The notes below the pieces were generated by a model. It had not been told where the DNA came from and searched no databases. It worked only from the letters and a program-made list of their open reading frames with translations. A stretch of DNA of 64,000 nt from Pseudoalteromonas luteoviolacea B = ATCC 29581 (GTDB taxonomy: Bacteria; Pseudomonadota; Gammaproteobacteria; Enterobacterales; Alteromonadaceae), in contig CAPN01000047.1 in the NCBI GenBank assembly GCA_000333235.1, positions 34,063 to 98,062 of the forward strand, given 5' to 3'. The first letter of the stretch is position 1. Each line of letters opens with the position of its first letter. Shown here one piece after another: positions 27,307 to 38,340 of the stretch. The translations under genes were made by a program, and so were the position numbers.

Positions 27307-29165
27307 TGACTGCGATTTACTTCGCAAGCATTGCTGTCGCCTCTGTTATGGCTCAGTGGACTGCTTGGTTTTTTCGTGTACCGGCCATTTTATTTTTATT
27401 ATTACTCGGGTTAACGTTTGGGCCTGTAACCGGTGTACTTGACCCCGATTTATTATTAGGCGATTTACTTTTCACCGTGGTGTCTTTGTCGGTTGCCGTT
27501 ATCTTATTTGAAGGTTCACTTACCCTTCACTTTCAAGAGCTTAAAGGTATAGGCAAGGTCGTCCGAAACTTGTGCTCGGTAGGTATGTTGGCCACGTTTG
27601 TGGTGATTGGTCTTTGCGCCTATGGCGTATTGGGACTTGATTGGCGTGTTGCAGCAGTCCTTGGTGCTGTGCTCGTTGTGACAGGCCCTACGGTAATTGC
27701 TCCGATGCTAAACACAATGCGTCCGAAAAAAGAAATCGATCGTGTTCTTCGCTGGGAAGGTATTGTAATCGACCCAATCGGAGCACTCTTCGCCGTCTTA
27801 ATTTTCGAAGCAGTTATGCTTGTGGGCGACGAAGGCATTGTATCTCACACGTTAATCGCTCTATTTAAAACAGTCGGTGTGGGCCTGTGTTTAGGAGTGT
27901 TTGCAGGTTGGCTCACCACAAAGCTAATTCGCAAAGAATGGTTACCTTTTGAACTTCACAAGTTCGCGATCCTCGCCCTTGTATTAATGAGCTTTACCGC
28001 GTCGAATGCATTAGCGCATGAATCAGGACTACTGACCGTTACTGTATTTGGGATTTGGCTTGCAAACCAAGATGGCTTAGAAATCGACTCAGTACTCGAA
28101 TTTAAAGAAGACTTGTCGATGATTTTAATCTCAACGCTGTTTATTTTGCTTGCAGCCCGTCTAAAAGTTGAAGATTTAATGCTGCTCGATTTAAACGTCG
28201 TGATCTTTATGTTGGTGGTGTTATTTATAGCTCGCCCTCTTTGTATTGCGGTCTCGACATATGGCTCTGAGTTGGATTTTAAATCGCGTTTACTACTATG
28301 TTGGATAGCACCCCGCGGGATTGTTGCAGCAGCTGTAGGCTCTGTGTTCGCGCTTAGTATGGTTGAAGCACAAGTACCGGATGCCGACAAAATGGTGCCG
28401 CTTATCTTCACCGTAATTATTGTTACAGTGGTTGCGCAAAGCTTAACCGCAACGCCGCTTGCCAAGCTCCTTGGGGTACGTCAGCCTGCGCCAAATACGT
28501 TTTTAATTATTGGTGCTAACCATGTCGCAAGAGCCATCGCACTTGGTTTGAAAGAGCAAAACGTACCGGTATATCTTTCTGATCCGGCTTGGGAAAACTG
28601 TAAAATGGCACGTATGGATGGATTAAATTGCTATTACGGGAACCCTCAATCTGAACACGCTGAGCGTTATCTACCTTTGACAAGCATGAAATCTGTGTTG
28701 GCTTTATCGCCAAACCGTCATCACAATGCGCTAGGAGTACAGTATTTTTCGCATTTACTGGGTGAGCAAAACGTATTTTCTTTGCGTTCATCAACGAACC
28801 ATGCGAAAGCAAACAAAGACAGTTCAACGTTTCTGTCTCGCCAGATTCTATTTGGAGATATAGGCAACTACGCTAAACTTTCAAGCTTAATTGCTAAAGG
28901 TGGCAAAGTAAGTTCCACGCGTATATCTGAAGAGTTTAGTTGGGAAAAGTATCTAGAAAATAACAAAGATGCGATTCCGTTGTTTATTCTTTCTGAGCAG
29001 AAAAAAGATGACGATAAAATTCGCATCAGACCATTTGTAACGGATATGGCCAAACTACCAGTGGTTGGTGATCGCATTATTTCGCTGCAACCTGCAAAAA
29101 TGACGTTATTGTCTGGTAATTCGAATAAAGACATGACCATTGGGGAAAAATTGAATTCGAAGTAA
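27306..29165 (+). CDS. CPA1-type cation:proton antiporter with C-terminal regulatory domain
   Basis: A 619-residue inner-membrane protein. Start at ATG 27306 (MTAIYFASIAVAS) with GGAGA six bases upstream. About 12 membrane segments to residue ~395, including VTGPTVIAPML and EGIVIDPIGALFAVLIFE where the family's ion-binding Asp residues lie, and the APRGIVAAAVGSVFAL segment typical of NhaP proteins. The soluble tail (~400-619) looks like a nucleotide-binding RCK/TrkA-N-type domain (FLIIGANHVARAIALGL). Likely a Na+ or K+/H+ exchanger for pH or salt balance, fitting a marine host. Confidence 0.9.
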   Translation: MTAIYFASIAVASVMAQWTAWFFRVPAILFLLLLGLTFGPVTGVLDPDLLLGDLLFTVVSLSVAVILFEGSLTLHFQELKGIGKVVRNLCSVGMLATFVVIGLCAYGVLGLDWRVAAVLGAVLVVTGPTVIAPMLNTMRPKKEIDRVLRWEGIVIDPIGALFAVLIFEAVMLVGDEGIVSHTLIALFKTVGVGLCLGVFAGWLTTKLIRKEWLPFELHKFAILALVLMSFTASNALAHESGLLTVTVFGIWLANQDGLEIDSVLEFKEDLSMILISTLFILLAARLKVEDLMLLDLNVVIFMLVVLFIARPLCIAVSTYGSELDFKSRLLLCWIAPRGIVAAAVGSVFALSMVEAQVPDADKMVPLIFTVIIVTVVAQSLTATPLAKLLGVRQPAPNTFLIIGANHVARAIALGLKEQNVPVYLSDPAWENCKMARMDGLNCYYGNPQSEHAERYLPLTSMKSVLALSPNRHHNALGVQYFSHLLGEQNVFSLRSSTNHAKANKDSSTFLSRQILFGDIGNYAKLSSLIAKGGKVSSTRISEEFSWEKYLENNKDAIPLFILSEQKKDDDKIRIRPFVTDMAKLPVVGDRIISLQPAKMTLLSGNSNKDMTIGEKLNSK

Positions 29166-29185
29166 CTAATTCAAATTCACAAAAA

Positions 29186-29213
29186 AAACCACCGTTTAGC
29201 TGGTGGTTTTTTT
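29186..29213 (+). terminator. Rho-independent terminator of the antiporter gene
   Basis: Stem AAACCACC / GGTGGTTT (29186-29193, 29202-29209), loop of 8, followed by a T-run; 21 bp after the stop codon. Confidence 0.9.
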
Positions 29214-29278
29214 ATTTTTGTTCATCATCATTTCACAACGAAAAACAACTGACATCCATTTAGGTCTGTTAATTCTGA

Positions 29279-29920
29279 TTAATTAGGTAAACGAGCGCGC
29301 TCTACGACGCTATCGGGCATTTTTCTCGCGAGGTCTGCCAAGGCTCTTTCTACTTGCCTATGCATTTTTTTGTCAGCAACAATTGAATGAAATAACCACC
29401 GGTAGGCCGATTCAAAATCTAGCGGGCTTCCGTGACCTTTATTTAACAAGTTCACAAAGCGAATTTGCGCATTTAAATTGCCCTGCGCGGCCGCTTCTCG
29501 CAAATAGGTAATTGCCATCGCTTTATCTGCTTGCACGAGTTGACCGGTATCATAATAGCGCCCTAACTGCTCAAGTGCCCCAGCTAGACCTTGCTCAGCC
29601 GCTCTGCGCATATAATAAACACCGAGCTCAACATCACGGTCCACGCACACGCCATAGGCAAGCATATCGCCAAATAAAAATTGATAGCTTGGTAATGCCA
29701 TCACTTCGGCTCTCGCTTTAATGTCTTGAACTAACTGGCAATCATCTGCTTTAACACGTTGTAGATGCTGATTCTTATTAATTAAGTTAACCAACTCTTC
29801 TTGCTCATAAAGCGGAACCGCTTCATTGACATTGGCTATACTTGGAAATACGGCAGCGGTGCTTCCAAGCATACTAAAGGAAAACATCACACATCGCATC
29901 GCTGTAAACTTCTTAAACAT
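29279..29920 (-). CDS. Secreted Sel1-repeat protein
   Basis: A 213-residue protein, start taken at ATG 29920 (MFKKFTAMRCVMFSF), which opens a signal peptide with possible cleavage near residue 28. Three Sel1-like helical repeats follow (VYYMRRAAEQGLAGALEQLG, then YLREAAAQGNLNAQIRFVNL and a third divergent copy), giving a short alpha/alpha solenoid used for protein-protein contact in the periplasm. Two Cys (VKADDCQLV and AYGVCVDRD) could form a disulfide. Partner unknown. It lies between the antiporter and purA as a single gene. Confidence 0.82.
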   Translation of the reverse strand: MFKKFTAMRCVMFSFSMLGSTAAVFPSIANVNEAVPLYEQEELVNLINKNQHLQRVKADDCQLVQDIKARAEVMALPSYQFLFGDMLAYGVCVDRDVELGVYYMRRAAEQGLAGALEQLGRYYDTGQLVQADKAMAITYLREAAAQGNLNAQIRFVNLLNKGHGSPLDFESAYRWLFHSIVADKKMHRQVERALADLARKMPDSVVERARLPN

Positions 29921-29994
29921 AATCACGCCTAATTTTTTGACACGTTTATTTCTTACTACCATTAAGCCTACAAGAACTATACCAACAGGCACAA

Positions 29995-30018
29995 AAAAAG
30001 CTGCCTAAGCAGCTTTTT
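29995..30018 (-). terminator. Rho-independent terminator of purA
   Basis: Stem AAAAAGCTGC / GCAGCTTTTT with a 4-nt loop; read on the minus strand it is followed by a T-run (30000-29993). Located 29 bp after the purA stop. Confidence 0.9.
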
Positions 30019-30046
30019 GTCGATTCATCGAAAAGTTCTCATGAAC

Positions 30047-31366
<1,320 letters not shown>

Positions 31367-31488
31367 TTAGGGGCAGATTTTATCAGAAAAGCAAAGGGTA
31401 AAACACCCCTGTAATGGCTAATTTTTCTTCCATCTGCACAAACAAATGTAATTATAACTAAAATCAATTAAGTAGTGTTCAAATAAAA

Positions 31489-31513
31489 AAACCTCGCTAC
31501 AAGAGCGAGGTTT
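31489..31513 (-). terminator. Rho-independent terminator of hflKC
   Basis: Stem AAACCTCGCT / AGCGAGGTTT with loop ACAAG and, on the minus strand, a long T-run; 46 bp after the hflC stop. It separates hflKC from purA transcription. Confidence 0.9.
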
Positions 31514-31558
31514 TATACTATACCTCGTCGAGATGACTAGGTAGCTATCCAATTAAGC

Positions 31559-32437
31559 TTAGTTTGCTTTACTGTTCTTCATATAATTGAAGAATTCACT
31601 TTTCGGCGACAACACCATGACATCATTTTTGTCTTTGAACGTGCTTTTATACGCCTCTAAGCTACGAACAAAGCTAAAGAACTCTACATCTTTGTTGTAA
31701 GCATCAGCGTAGATCTTAGCAGCCAGTGCATCACCTTCACCGCGCACTGCACGAGCATTACGCTCTGCGTCGGCTAACATTACGGTCACGCGACGATCCA
31801 CTTCCGCACGAATGATCTCCGCTTTTTCTTGACCTTCAGAACGATGCTCTTTAGCCACAGCGGTACGTTCAGCTCTCATACGCTGGAAGATTGAGCTGCT
31901 GACTTCACCAGGCAGGTTGATCTGCTTGACTCGCACATCCAGAACTTCAATACCAAGCTCCTTGGCACTTTCAGAGGCCTGAACTAACGCTTCTTCCATC
32001 AATTCGCCACGTTCACCAGAAACAATCTCTTTGATAGTACGAGAACCGAAATTCGTTCTAAGACCGTTGTTCACTTTTTGCTTGAGTAATGTTTCAGCGT
32101 ACTGCTTGTCACCACGAGCACGTAGGTAATAAGCGCTAAAATCGTTTACTTTCCATTTCACAAACGAATCTACGATCAAATCTTTTTTCTCACTCGTAAC
32201 AAAACGATCTGGTGTCCCATCCAATGTTTGAATACGCGCATCAAGATGACGAACCTGTGAGAAAAACGGCACTTTCAAATGTAAACCCGGTTCATAGACA
32301 ACCGCATTCTCATTACTGTCTTTTTGGACTTTACTAAACAGCAAAACAATTGCACGCTGCCCTTCCGTCACCACAAAAACGCTTGAGAAACACAATACAA
32401 TTGCAGCAAGTAGTAAGACGACACTAAAATTTCTCAT
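31559..32437 (-). CDS. hflC: Protease modulator HflC
   Basis: A 292-residue membrane-anchored SPFH/prohibitin-domain protein. An N-terminal hydrophobic helix (VVLLLAAIVLCFSSVFVV) is followed by the SPFH domain with VTEGQRAIVLLFSKVQ and LGIEVLDVRVKQINLP, and a long C-terminal helical stretch (AKEHRSEGQEKAEIIRAEVDR). With HflK it forms a large periplasmic-side cage around FtsH and limits its proteolysis. hflK ends 5 bp upstream, so they are one operon. Confidence 0.96.
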   Translation of the reverse strand: MRNFSVVLLLAAIVLCFSSVFVVTEGQRAIVLLFSKVQKDSNENAVVYEPGLHLKVPFFSQVRHLDARIQTLDGTPDRFVTSEKKDLIVDSFVKWKVNDFSAYYLRARGDKQYAETLLKQKVNNGLRTNFGSRTIKEIVSGERGELMEEALVQASESAKELGIEVLDVRVKQINLPGEVSSSIFQRMRAERTAVAKEHRSEGQEKAEIIRAEVDRRVTVMLADAERNARAVRGEGDALAAKIYADAYNKDVEFFSFVRSLEAYKSTFKDKNDVMVLSPKSEFFNYMKNSKAN

Positions 32438-32442
32438 CTATC

Positions 32443-33606
32443 TTATCTCCCATTCGAAAAACGATCGTTCGCAAAGCGATCACTGCTTTGAGGCGCACTA
32501 TTGTTTTGCGATGAAGTGCTTAACTTACTACGTAAGTGATTAATGTCGTTTTGATTTGGCAAGGTGAGCGGACCTTGGGTATTACGCTGATCCATGATCT
32601 TATCCAGTGGCAGATACATCATGTTATTGCCGCCTTCTACATCAACTAACACTTTTGAACTTCTACCTAAAACCTCTTCCATCATGTCAATGTAAAGACG
32701 TTGACGCGTTACTTGTTTCGCCGCTTTATATTCTGGAAGGAGTTTTTCAAAACGCTCGACTTCACCTCGTGCTTCTAACGTTACACGCTCGCGGTACGCT
32801 TCAGCTTCTTGAGTCATGCGTGTCACTTGACCACGTGCACGCGGCTCAATTTCACGTGCATACGCTTCTGCCTCACGGATAAAACGTTGTTCATCTTCTT
32901 GCGCTGAAATTGCGTCGTCAAACGCATCTTTTACTTCAGCCGGAGGACGAGAGTCTTTAAAGTTTACGTCGGTTACGATAAGACCTAGGTTATACGGCTC
33001 GATAATTTTATTGAGTTCGTCCCACGTACGTTGACGAACGATTTCACGGCCCGTAGTCAGTACTTCATCCATGCGCGAATGACCAACCACATAACGAAGC
33101 GCACTGTCCAACGCTTGCTGTAAAGAATGATCCGCGTCTGTTACGCTAAAACGATATAACGTTGGATCAATAACACGGTATTGAACTTCAAACTCAACAC
33201 TTACTACGTTTTCGTCTTCAGTAAGCATAAAACCGGAAGCCGAAAGTGATCGAACCGCTTCAATGTCAATTGGGATAACACGTTCAATAAACGTCATTTT
33301 CCAACGTAAACCCGGTTCTGCGATACGATCAAACTTACCAAATTGCAAAACAATTCCGCGTTCTGCTTCTTTTACTGTGTAAATACCACTTAGCGCCCAA
33401 ACGACAAGTGCAATTAAGAAAACAAGGGTGAATCCAATGCCGCTGAGTCCGCCGTTGCCGCCTGATTTACCACCAAACAAACCACCGAATTTGTCGCCAA
33501 ATTTACGAAATACTTCGTCCAGCTCTGGTGGTCCTTGGTCACGGCCGCCGCGGTTGCCCCACGGATCTTTATCATTGCCATTGTTACCCGGTTCGTTCCA
33601 GGCCAT
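32443..33606 (-). CDS. hflK: Protease modulator HflK
   Basis: A 387-residue partner of HflC. The N-terminus (MAWNEPGNNGNDKDPWGN) is Gly/Asn/Asp-rich and cytoplasmic, as in E. coli HflK; a single helix (GFTLVFLIALVVWALSGIY) follows, then the SPFH domain (KEAERGIVLQFGKF, EVQYRVIDPTLYRF) and helical tail. The Ser/Asn-rich C-terminus ends in duplicated RFANDRFSN-like segments. It restrains FtsH on membrane substrates. Its start is separated from hflX by an unusual 325-bp gap. Confidence 0.96.
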   Translation of the reverse strand: MAWNEPGNNGNDKDPWGNRGGRDQGPPELDEVFRKFGDKFGGLFGGKSGGNGGLSGIGFTLVFLIALVVWALSGIYTVKEAERGIVLQFGKFDRIAEPGLRWKMTFIERVIPIDIEAVRSLSASGFMLTEDENVVSVEFEVQYRVIDPTLYRFSVTDADHSLQQALDSALRYVVGHSRMDEVLTTGREIVRQRTWDELNKIIEPYNLGLIVTDVNFKDSRPPAEVKDAFDDAISAQEDEQRFIREAEAYAREIEPRARGQVTRMTQEAEAYRERVTLEARGEVERFEKLLPEYKAAKQVTRQRLYIDMMEEVLGRSSKVLVDVEGGNNMMYLPLDKIMDQRNTQGPLTLPNQNDINHLRSKLSTSSQNNSAPQSSDRFANDRFSNGR

Positions 33607-33931
33607 AGCTATACTCCATTGTTATTAAAATGAATTAAGTTAAATCTATCAGAGATACCCAAGTTACCTCAAGATCCTTTTTCAACAAGCGGGTGTAGAA
33701 TGAGAGACGCCATGCTGATTTAAGACATAGTAAATACCAGTTGTTAGACTACATCAATAATCAGCGCCAAAGCTTCACCACTTTGCTTAGACGCCTGTAA
33801 ATACTTGCTGAAATTATGTATCTTCAAGTAGATTGGGTATATATCGCACCACTAACATCTCGCAGTGCGATAAACTTTCAATTTTCCCACTCACTTGCAA
33901 CACAAGCCTGTGTTGGCATTATTGTCCTATC
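33607..33931. other. Gap between hflX and hflK holding a MITE-like element
   Basis: No coding frame is supported. It contains the inverted-repeat element described at 33656-33839. The usual hflX-hflK-hflC transcriptional continuity is broken here; hflK likely needs its own promoter, perhaps supplied by this region. Confidence 0.5.
33656..33839. repeat. Candidate MITE with ~20-bp imperfect inverted ends
   Basis: Left end TACCCAAGTTACCTCAAGAT (33656-33675) and right end ATCTTCAAGTAGATTGGGTA (33820-33839) are inverted repeats matching at 16 of 20 positions; the element is 184 bp with no coding frame. TACCC...AAGAT-type ends are, from recollection, common in dispersed repeats of Vibrio and Shewanella. 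Confidence 0.55.
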
Positions 33932-35221
33932 TCAGGATTCAACAATCAAGCTATCTAAGTTTTGTTGCTGTTCCTTTTTCAACTTTTCCCAGTCTACCAT
34001 CGGTATACGAACATCGACCACCCAGTTTCCTTGATCATCGTATCGTTCGCTTTGTACGCCATTTAAACTAAATAACGCACCACGAAGGCGACTTAACTTT
34101 GGTGGCACTTGAAGCACCGCATGAAAGACTTTAGCCGAAATCAGTTCCGTCATTGCTTGAAATAACAAGTCGATACCTTCTCCAGATTGAGCTGAAAGCC
34201 ACACTCGAATAGGGTTACCTTCGTCATCTCTATCAATCTGTGGTTTCACCTCGTCGAGCAAATCGATTTTGTTATATACTTCGAGTTGCGGGATTTCATG
34301 GGCATCAATTTCTTTTAAAACTTTTTGCACTTCTTTTATGTTTTCAGCACGACGCACATCTGCTACATCAATAACATGCAACTGCAAATCTGCTTCACGT
34401 GTTTCGGTTAACGTCGCTTTGAATGCCGCCACCAAATCATGTGGTAAATGACGAATAAAGCCCACTGTATCGGCTAAAATCACAGGCCCTACGTCTTCCA
34501 CTTCTATTTTTCGAAGCGTTGGATCGAGTGTCGCAAATAGCTGATCAGCCGCATACACATCCGCTCCGGTGATGCGATTAAACAGGCTTGATTTCCCTGC
34601 GTTGGTGTACCCAACTAACGACAGTGAAGGAATGTCATTGCGTGCCCGAGCCCGTCGCCCTTGCTCTCGAACTACTGATACCTTTTCGAGGCGCTTCATG
34701 ATGCTCTTTATACGCTCTCGAAGCAATCGACGATCTGTCTCAAGCTGAGTTTCGCCAGGTCCACGAAGACCTATCCCGCCTTTTTGACGCTCTAAGTGAG
34801 TCCAACCACGGATCAGTCGAGTAGACATGTGCCTAAGTTGCGCCAATTCAACTTGCAACTTACCTTCATGAGTACGTGCACGCTGCGCAAAAATATCTAA
34901 GATTAACGTTGTTCTATCTAACACACGACATTGACACACTCGCTCTAAATTACGTTCTTGAGAGGGACTGAGTTGGTGGTTAAATATGACGACATCTGCA
35001 TTGTGGGTTTTGACAACCTCGGCAATTTCTTCTGCTTTGCCAGTACCGACGAAGAACTTAGCATGGGGGGCTTGACGGCTGCCTTGCACAACCGCCAAAG
35101 TATTAACACCCGCAGAAGACACTAACATCTCTAACTCATTCAAATCTTCACGATTATTTTCATTAGAAAAGTTAATATGAACCAAGATTGCCTGTTCGCC
35201 GGTTTCATAGCGGTCAAACAA
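33932..35221 (-). CDS. hflX: Ribosome-associated GTPase HflX
   Basis: A 429-residue two-domain protein: an N-terminal HflX domain (VHINFSNENNREDLNELEML) with a helical linker, and a G domain with LVGYTNAGKSSLFNRITG (P-loop), LFATLDPTLRKIE, ADTVGFIRHLP (G3) and NKID (G4). It binds ribosomes and splits stalled 70S after heat or antibiotic stress. The hfq stop lies 18 bp before its start, giving the classical miaA-hfq-hflX order. Confidence 0.97.
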   Translation of the reverse strand: MFDRYETGEQAILVHINFSNENNREDLNELEMLVSSAGVNTLAVVQGSRQAPHAKFFVGTGKAEEIAEVVKTHNADVVIFNHQLSPSQERNLERVCQCRVLDRTTLILDIFAQRARTHEGKLQVELAQLRHMSTRLIRGWTHLERQKGGIGLRGPGETQLETDRRLLRERIKSIMKRLEKVSVVREQGRRARARNDIPSLSLVGYTNAGKSSLFNRITGADVYAADQLFATLDPTLRKIEVEDVGPVILADTVGFIRHLPHDLVAAFKATLTETREADLQLHVIDVADVRRAENIKEVQKVLKEIDAHEIPQLEVYNKIDLLDEVKPQIDRDDEGNPIRVWLSAQSGEGIDLLFQAMTELISAKVFHAVLQVPPKLSRLRGALFSLNGVQSERYDDQGNWVVDVRIPMVDWEKLKKEQQQNLDSLIVES

Positions 35222-35239
35222 GCATTACGCTCCTAATTC

Positions 35240-35503
35240 TTAATAATTGCCATCGTCTGCGCTGTCAGCGCCTTCGTTACCTTGAATGCCTTGGAAGGTA
35301 ATCGCGCGAGCTGGTACAACGGTAGAGATAGCATGCTTATAAACCATTTGGTTTACTGTGTTTTCGAGCAAAATCACAAACTGGTCGAAAGACTGGATTT
35401 TGCCTTGTAATTTAATTCCGTTAACTAAAAAAATTGAAACGGGAACACGCTCACGACGTAACGCATTCAAAAACGGATCTTGTAACGATTGGCCTTTTGC
35501 CAT
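35240..35503 (-). CDS. hfq: RNA chaperone Hfq
   Basis: An 87-residue Sm-like protein that forms a hexamer and pairs small RNAs with mRNAs. [20 protein letters not shown] and the Sm1/Sm2 motifs ([31 protein letters not shown]) are intact, including the YKHA distal/proximal-face signature. The C-terminal tail is short ([12 protein letters not shown]) and acidic, shorter than in E. coli (102 residues). Between miaA and hflX as expected. Confidence 0.98.
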   Translation of the reverse strand: MAKGQSLQDPFLNALRRERVPVSIFLVNGIKLQGKIQSFDQFVILLENTVNQMVYKHAISTVVPARAITFQGIQGNEGADSADDGNY

Positions 35504-35570
35504 GTTATTTTCCTTAGTGCTTAGGTGTTATTGTAATTTTGCCAAACCAATTTTATCAATTGGCTTTCTT

Positions 35571-36491
35571 CTAATAGCTTAGCGAACTTACAACACGTTG
35601 CAAGTTTTCTTCATTGCCACTTTCTAACCAAGTGACGTCTGTCCAACTGCGCAACCAAGTGAGTTGCCGTTTAGCCAGTTGTCGAGTCGCTGCAATCCCT
35701 TTGAATACCATTTCGTCGTAATCACAACGTCCCGCTAAATATTCCCACATTTGCCGATACCCAACACAACGGATTGACGGCAAATCAGGGTGTAAATCGT
35801 TTCTTTGATATAGGGCCAAAACTTCATTTTCAAACCCTTCATCAAGCATTTTTTTAAAGCGTAATTCGATACGCTCATGAAGCACACTTCGATCGCTAGG
35901 TGCAATTGCAAATTGATGAAACGTATAAGGTAGCGGCTGCGGTTTTTCCTCTTGCAATTCACTCATTGGTTTACCCGCTAAGCGATAGACCTCCAACGCT
36001 CGATTAATTCGCTGTGAATCATTTTCACTGATTTTTTGTGCCGTAACTGGATCAATCGCCATTAACTGGGCGTGAAGAGCAGGCCACCCTTTTTGTTGCG
36101 CTTCTTGCTCTAACACAGCACGAACAGCACGATTTGCTTCAGGTAAAGGTGATAAGCCTTCTACCAAGCTTTTAAAATACATCATCGTCCCACCCACAAG
36201 AATTGGCGTTTTTCCTTGCGCGTGCAGTGTGTCGATGTGATTGATGGCATCGCGACAAAAATCGGCAACCGAGTAGCTGTCTTTCGGATCTAAAATATCA
36301 ATTAAATGATGAGGCGCGAGTGCCTGCTCAGCACGGGACGGTTTTGCTGTGCCGATGTCCATACCTTTATAAACCAACGCCGAGTCGACACTGATAACTT
36401 CGGTGTTTAAATGCTGGCAAAGCGCGATTGCTAAATCCGTTTTTCCAGCTGCGGTTGGTCCCATTAGGGTGATTACAGGTTTCGAGTTCAC
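35571..36491 (-). CDS. miaA: tRNA dimethylallyltransferase MiaA
   Basis: A 306-residue enzyme adding a dimethylallyl group to A37 of tRNAs reading UNN codons. P-loop [15 protein letters not shown] at the N-terminus, followed by [19 protein letters not shown], then [19 protein letters not shown] and the C-terminal [13 protein letters not shown]. Standard length. The mutL stop is 1 bp upstream of its ATG, so mutL-miaA-hfq-hflX form one transcription unit. Confidence 0.97.
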   Translation of the reverse strand: MNSKPVITLMGPTAAGKTDLAIALCQHLNTEVISVDSALVYKGMDIGTAKPSRAEQALAPHHLIDILDPKDSYSVADFCRDAINHIDTLHAQGKTPILVGGTMMYFKSLVEGLSPLPEANRAVRAVLEQEAQQKGWPALHAQLMAIDPVTAQKISENDSQRINRALEVYRLAGKPMSELQEEKPQPLPYTFHQFAIAPSDRSVLHERIELRFKKMLDEGFENEVLALYQRNDLHPDLPSIRCVGYRQMWEYLAGRCDYDEMVFKGIAATRQLAKRQLTWLRSWTDVTWLESGNEENLQRVVSSLSY

Positions 36492-36492
36492 T

Positions 36493-38337
36493 CTACTTTG
36501 CTTCTACAATTTGTGTCATTAAGACCTTAGTATCTATTTTAACTGCTTTTTCCGCTAAGCGGGCAACACAACTTGGATTTTTTTCAATGTCTTGAAGATC
36601 CTCGGCAAAACGAGGGCTTATGAAATAAGCGTCTGGCACTTGCTTGCTCATCCAATAAAACCAACTTGCGAGTTCTTTTTCAGGCTTATTTTGGTTTAAA
36701 TAAGCCAACAAACCATGTAATAACGTAGCGGGCTCTAACTGATACAAACATGGCGGCAGCTTTTTTACTAAAACAAATTTTGCCGCAATTTGAATATCAA
36801 CCCCTAATAACGATAGTGTCGCGTTTTGTTCCTTGATCCGCGCTGAATCTTGACTTGAAATATTGACTCTTACTGGCAGTAATAAAGCTTTTGAATTCAA
36901 TGCACCATCGTTCTCTAATCGATGTTGCCAAAACAAAGGCAACACGTCTCGATAACTTGCTCCCATTAAAGCGCCATTTGCCATCCACAAACGGATCCCC
37001 CCATTTATCGCCAAGACGTTCGCTAACTTGGTGGTTACTTGATGGCTATCAAGTGGCTCTATATGACTAGGATATTGCGGTTCAACCTGAGTATCGCTGA
37101 TTTCTAACGCTTGATAGAAACGGTTTACATTATAGTGCTGTGAAGAGCGCTCGTGCTTTTCCTTGCTCGGCGAATAGCCTGCTGACTGAGAAGCTAAACG
37201 CAGCGGCATGACATACTCTCGTGCGTCATGTGGTGTCTGATTAGGTGCGTATGAAGTTACAGGCGCGTGTCGCGAAGACTCATCTTGCTTATTCTCAACA
37301 TCGGAAATATTGGTCGTCTCAATGTCGTTGTTTAGCGTAGGCTTGGCGTCATTCATAACCACTTGCCTTACGGCTTGAACGATAAAGTCATGGATCAATC
37401 TAGCTTGATGAAAACGAACTTCGTGTTTTGCAGGATGCACGTTAACGTCCACTTGCCGCGGATCTAGCTCTAAATAAAGAACAAAACTCGGTATTTCTTG
37501 TGCGCCAATGATTTCTTCGTAGGCTTGGCGAATGGCATGCAGAATAAGCTTATCTCGCATCATACGACCATTTACATAGGTATATTGTGTCGCACCAGAC
37601 GTACCTATCGGCATCAACCAACCCAATAGATGCAGCCCATCAGTACCGGATTCTAAAAAACTAGCTTGCTCTATAAACGCCTTACCACCAACTTGCGCCA
37701 CGCGTTGCACATTCGCTTCGGAACTACCACAACTGCGATATTGCCGGATCACTTTATTATTGTGAGTTAATGTGAATGCGACATCAAAGCGGCTTAGCGC
37801 AATGCGCTTTACTAATTCATCGATATGGGCAAATTCGGTTTTTTCTGTACGCAAGAATTTACGTCGTGCTGGCGTATTAAAAAACAAATCTTTCACTTCA
37901 ACGGTGGTGCCATCTGGGTGAGAGGTTGGTTGCACTTGCACTGCCATATCTCGCCCTTCTGCAAACGCTTGCCATGCTGTTTCTTGGGCTTGAGGTTTTG
38001 AACTTAGCGTTAAACGTGAAACCGAACTAATCGACGCCAATGCTTCGCCGCGAAACCCTAAACTGATGATGTTTTCTAAGTCATCTAAGGTTTTGAGCTT
38101 ACTTGTTGCGTGGCGTGATAAAGCTAACGTTAATTCCTCTTTCGCAATTCCACTGCCATTATCACGGATTCGGATCAGTTTATGCCCACCACGCTCAATA
38201 TCAATTTGAATGCGTGTAGCCCCCGAATCCAAGCTATTTTCTACTAGCTCTTTCACCACCGAGGCTGGACGTTCAACTACCTCACCCGCGGCAATTTGGT
38301 TCGCTAATTGAGCCGGTAATATCTCGATCAATGCCAT
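36493..38337 (-). CDS. mutL: DNA mismatch repair protein MutL
   Basis: A 614-residue GHKL ATPase linking MutS recognition to MutH/UvrD action. The ATPase motifs are intact: [20 protein letters not shown], then [18 protein letters not shown] and [13 protein letters not shown]. The middle (~330-420) is a variable polar linker ([13 protein letters not shown]), and the C-terminal dimerisation domain follows. I see no DQHAxxERxxYE endonuclease motif, as expected for a MutH-using lineage. Upstream amiB ends 3 bp before its start. Confidence 0.97.
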   Translation of the reverse strand: MALIEILPAQLANQIAAGEVVERPASVVKELVENSLDSGATRIQIDIERGGHKLIRIRDNGSGIAKEELTLALSRHATSKLKTLDDLENIISLGFRGEALASISSVSRLTLSSKPQAQETAWQAFAEGRDMAVQVQPTSHPDGTTVEVKDLFFNTPARRKFLRTEKTEFAHIDELVKRIALSRFDVAFTLTHNNKVIRQYRSCGSSEANVQRVAQVGGKAFIEQASFLESGTDGLHLLGWLMPIGTSGATQYTYVNGRMMRDKLILHAIRQAYEEIIGAQEIPSFVLYLELDPRQVDVNVHPAKHEVRFHQARLIHDFIVQAVRQVVMNDAKPTLNNDIETTNISDVENKQDESSRHAPVTSYAPNQTPHDAREYVMPLRLASQSAGYSPSKEKHERSSQHYNVNRFYQALEISDTQVEPQYPSHIEPLDSHQVTTKLANVLAINGGIRLWMANGALMGASYRDVLPLFWQHRLENDGALNSKALLLPVRVNISSQDSARIKEQNATLSLLGVDIQIAAKFVLVKKLPPCLYQLEPATLLHGLLAYLNQNKPEKELASWFYWMSKQVPDAYFISPRFAEDLQDIEKNPSCVARLAEKAVKIDTKVLMTQIVEAK

Positions 38338-38340
38338 TCG

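Noticed and set aside
36493..38337. MutL with endonuclease activity
   Set aside because: No DQHAxxERxxYE-type motif is visible in the C-terminal domain.
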